From assembly GCF_001281485.1 (NCBI RefSeq), contig NZ_CP012669.1, positions 1,860,001-1,924,000 on the forward strand: a stretch of 64,000 nucleotides of DNA, written 5' to 3'. The notes under the pieces were generated by a model, which saw nothing but the letters and a program-made list of their open reading frames with translations, was not told the origin of the DNA and ran no database searches. Source of the stretch: Altererythrobacter epoxidivorans (lineage in GTDB: Bacteria; Pseudomonadota; Alphaproteobacteria; Sphingomonadales; Sphingomonadaceae). Positions 63,932 through 64,000 of the stretch are shown here, piece after piece (the first letter of the stretch is position 1; every line of letters starts with the position of its first letter). Position numbers and translations under genes: made by a program.

Positions 63932-64000
63932 ATGACCAAGCATGCATTTCTGGTGACGAGTGGCGTATTCGCTGTAGCTTCCGTGCTGGCTGCAACGCCG
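63932..64000 (+). CDS. Exported protein, N-terminus only
   Basis: ATG 63932 with AAGGGGAC upstream begins MTKHAFLVTSGVFAVASVLA, a typical signal peptide; the window ends after 23 codons, so the function cannot be judged. Confidence 0.6.
   Translation, partial: MTKHAFLVTSGVFAVASVLAATP

Overview
The window is chromosomal DNA of an alphaproteobacterium. The gene set points to Sphingomonadales, most likely Erythrobacteraceae: Oar-like TonB receptor with a carboxypeptidase-regulatory domain, TSUP plus TIGR02186 pair, TorF-type porin, alphaproteobacterial rluC/HAD/atp12 operon, and high-GC codon use. The genus is an inference. No tRNA, rRNA, CRISPR array, insertion sequence or prophage was seen.

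Layout. 1-846: end of an alpha/beta hydrolase gene (minus) that seems to start at ATT. 926-8352: Tad/Flp pilus operon cpaA-cpaB-cpaC-cpaD-cpaE-tadB-tadC, lacking the cpaF/tadA motor ATPase; a double hairpin lies where cpaF is usually found. 8409-14177: acyl-CoA and aldehyde metabolism (crotonase, aldehyde dehydrogenase, two dehydrogenase/reductase-fold proteins, thiolase) with a MarR regulator that appears leaderless and autorepressed. 14178-17878: a 504-base intergenic region, then a large TonB-dependent receptor and its terminator. 17991-27656: TPR sulfotransferase, clpB with a heat-shock-type promoter, acyl-CoA dehydrogenase, a HerA-like ATPase, a penicillin-acylase family Ntn hydrolase and a small unknown.

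27717-31969: an AraC regulator facing a run of five exported proteins or lipoproteins, with AraC-style half-sites 21 bp apart between them. The first exported protein is an internal duplication joined by a His-rich linker. This is the least explained block of the window. 31977-40616 (minus): small membrane protein, cytosolic MCP-like protein, tusA without an obvious start codon, trmL, DUF1993 protein, gatB, small membrane protein, a glycosyltransferase coupled to gatA, gatA, gatC, FKBP isomerase and rpsU.

40820-44540: tightly overlapping operon crcB-rluC type-paiB-HAD-small membrane protein-atp12. 44537-48082 (minus): Mla-type ABC lipid transport system (permease, ATPase, MCE protein, auxiliary lipoprotein). 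48198-51663: valS and queE. 51660-57832 (minus): a second HerA-like ATPase, TIGR02186/TSUP pair, and an NfrA/NfrB-like pair that probably makes and exports a glycan. 57917-64000: nhaA, glyoxalase I, SIMPL protein, TorF-type porin, PPP-family phosphatase coupled to UDP-glucose dehydrogenase, and the start of an exported protein.

Genes are packed with many 1-4 nt stop/start overlaps (TAATG, TGATG, ATGA, GTGA), so translational coupling is likely widespread. Two convergent pairs share a single palindromic CTAG as both stop codons.
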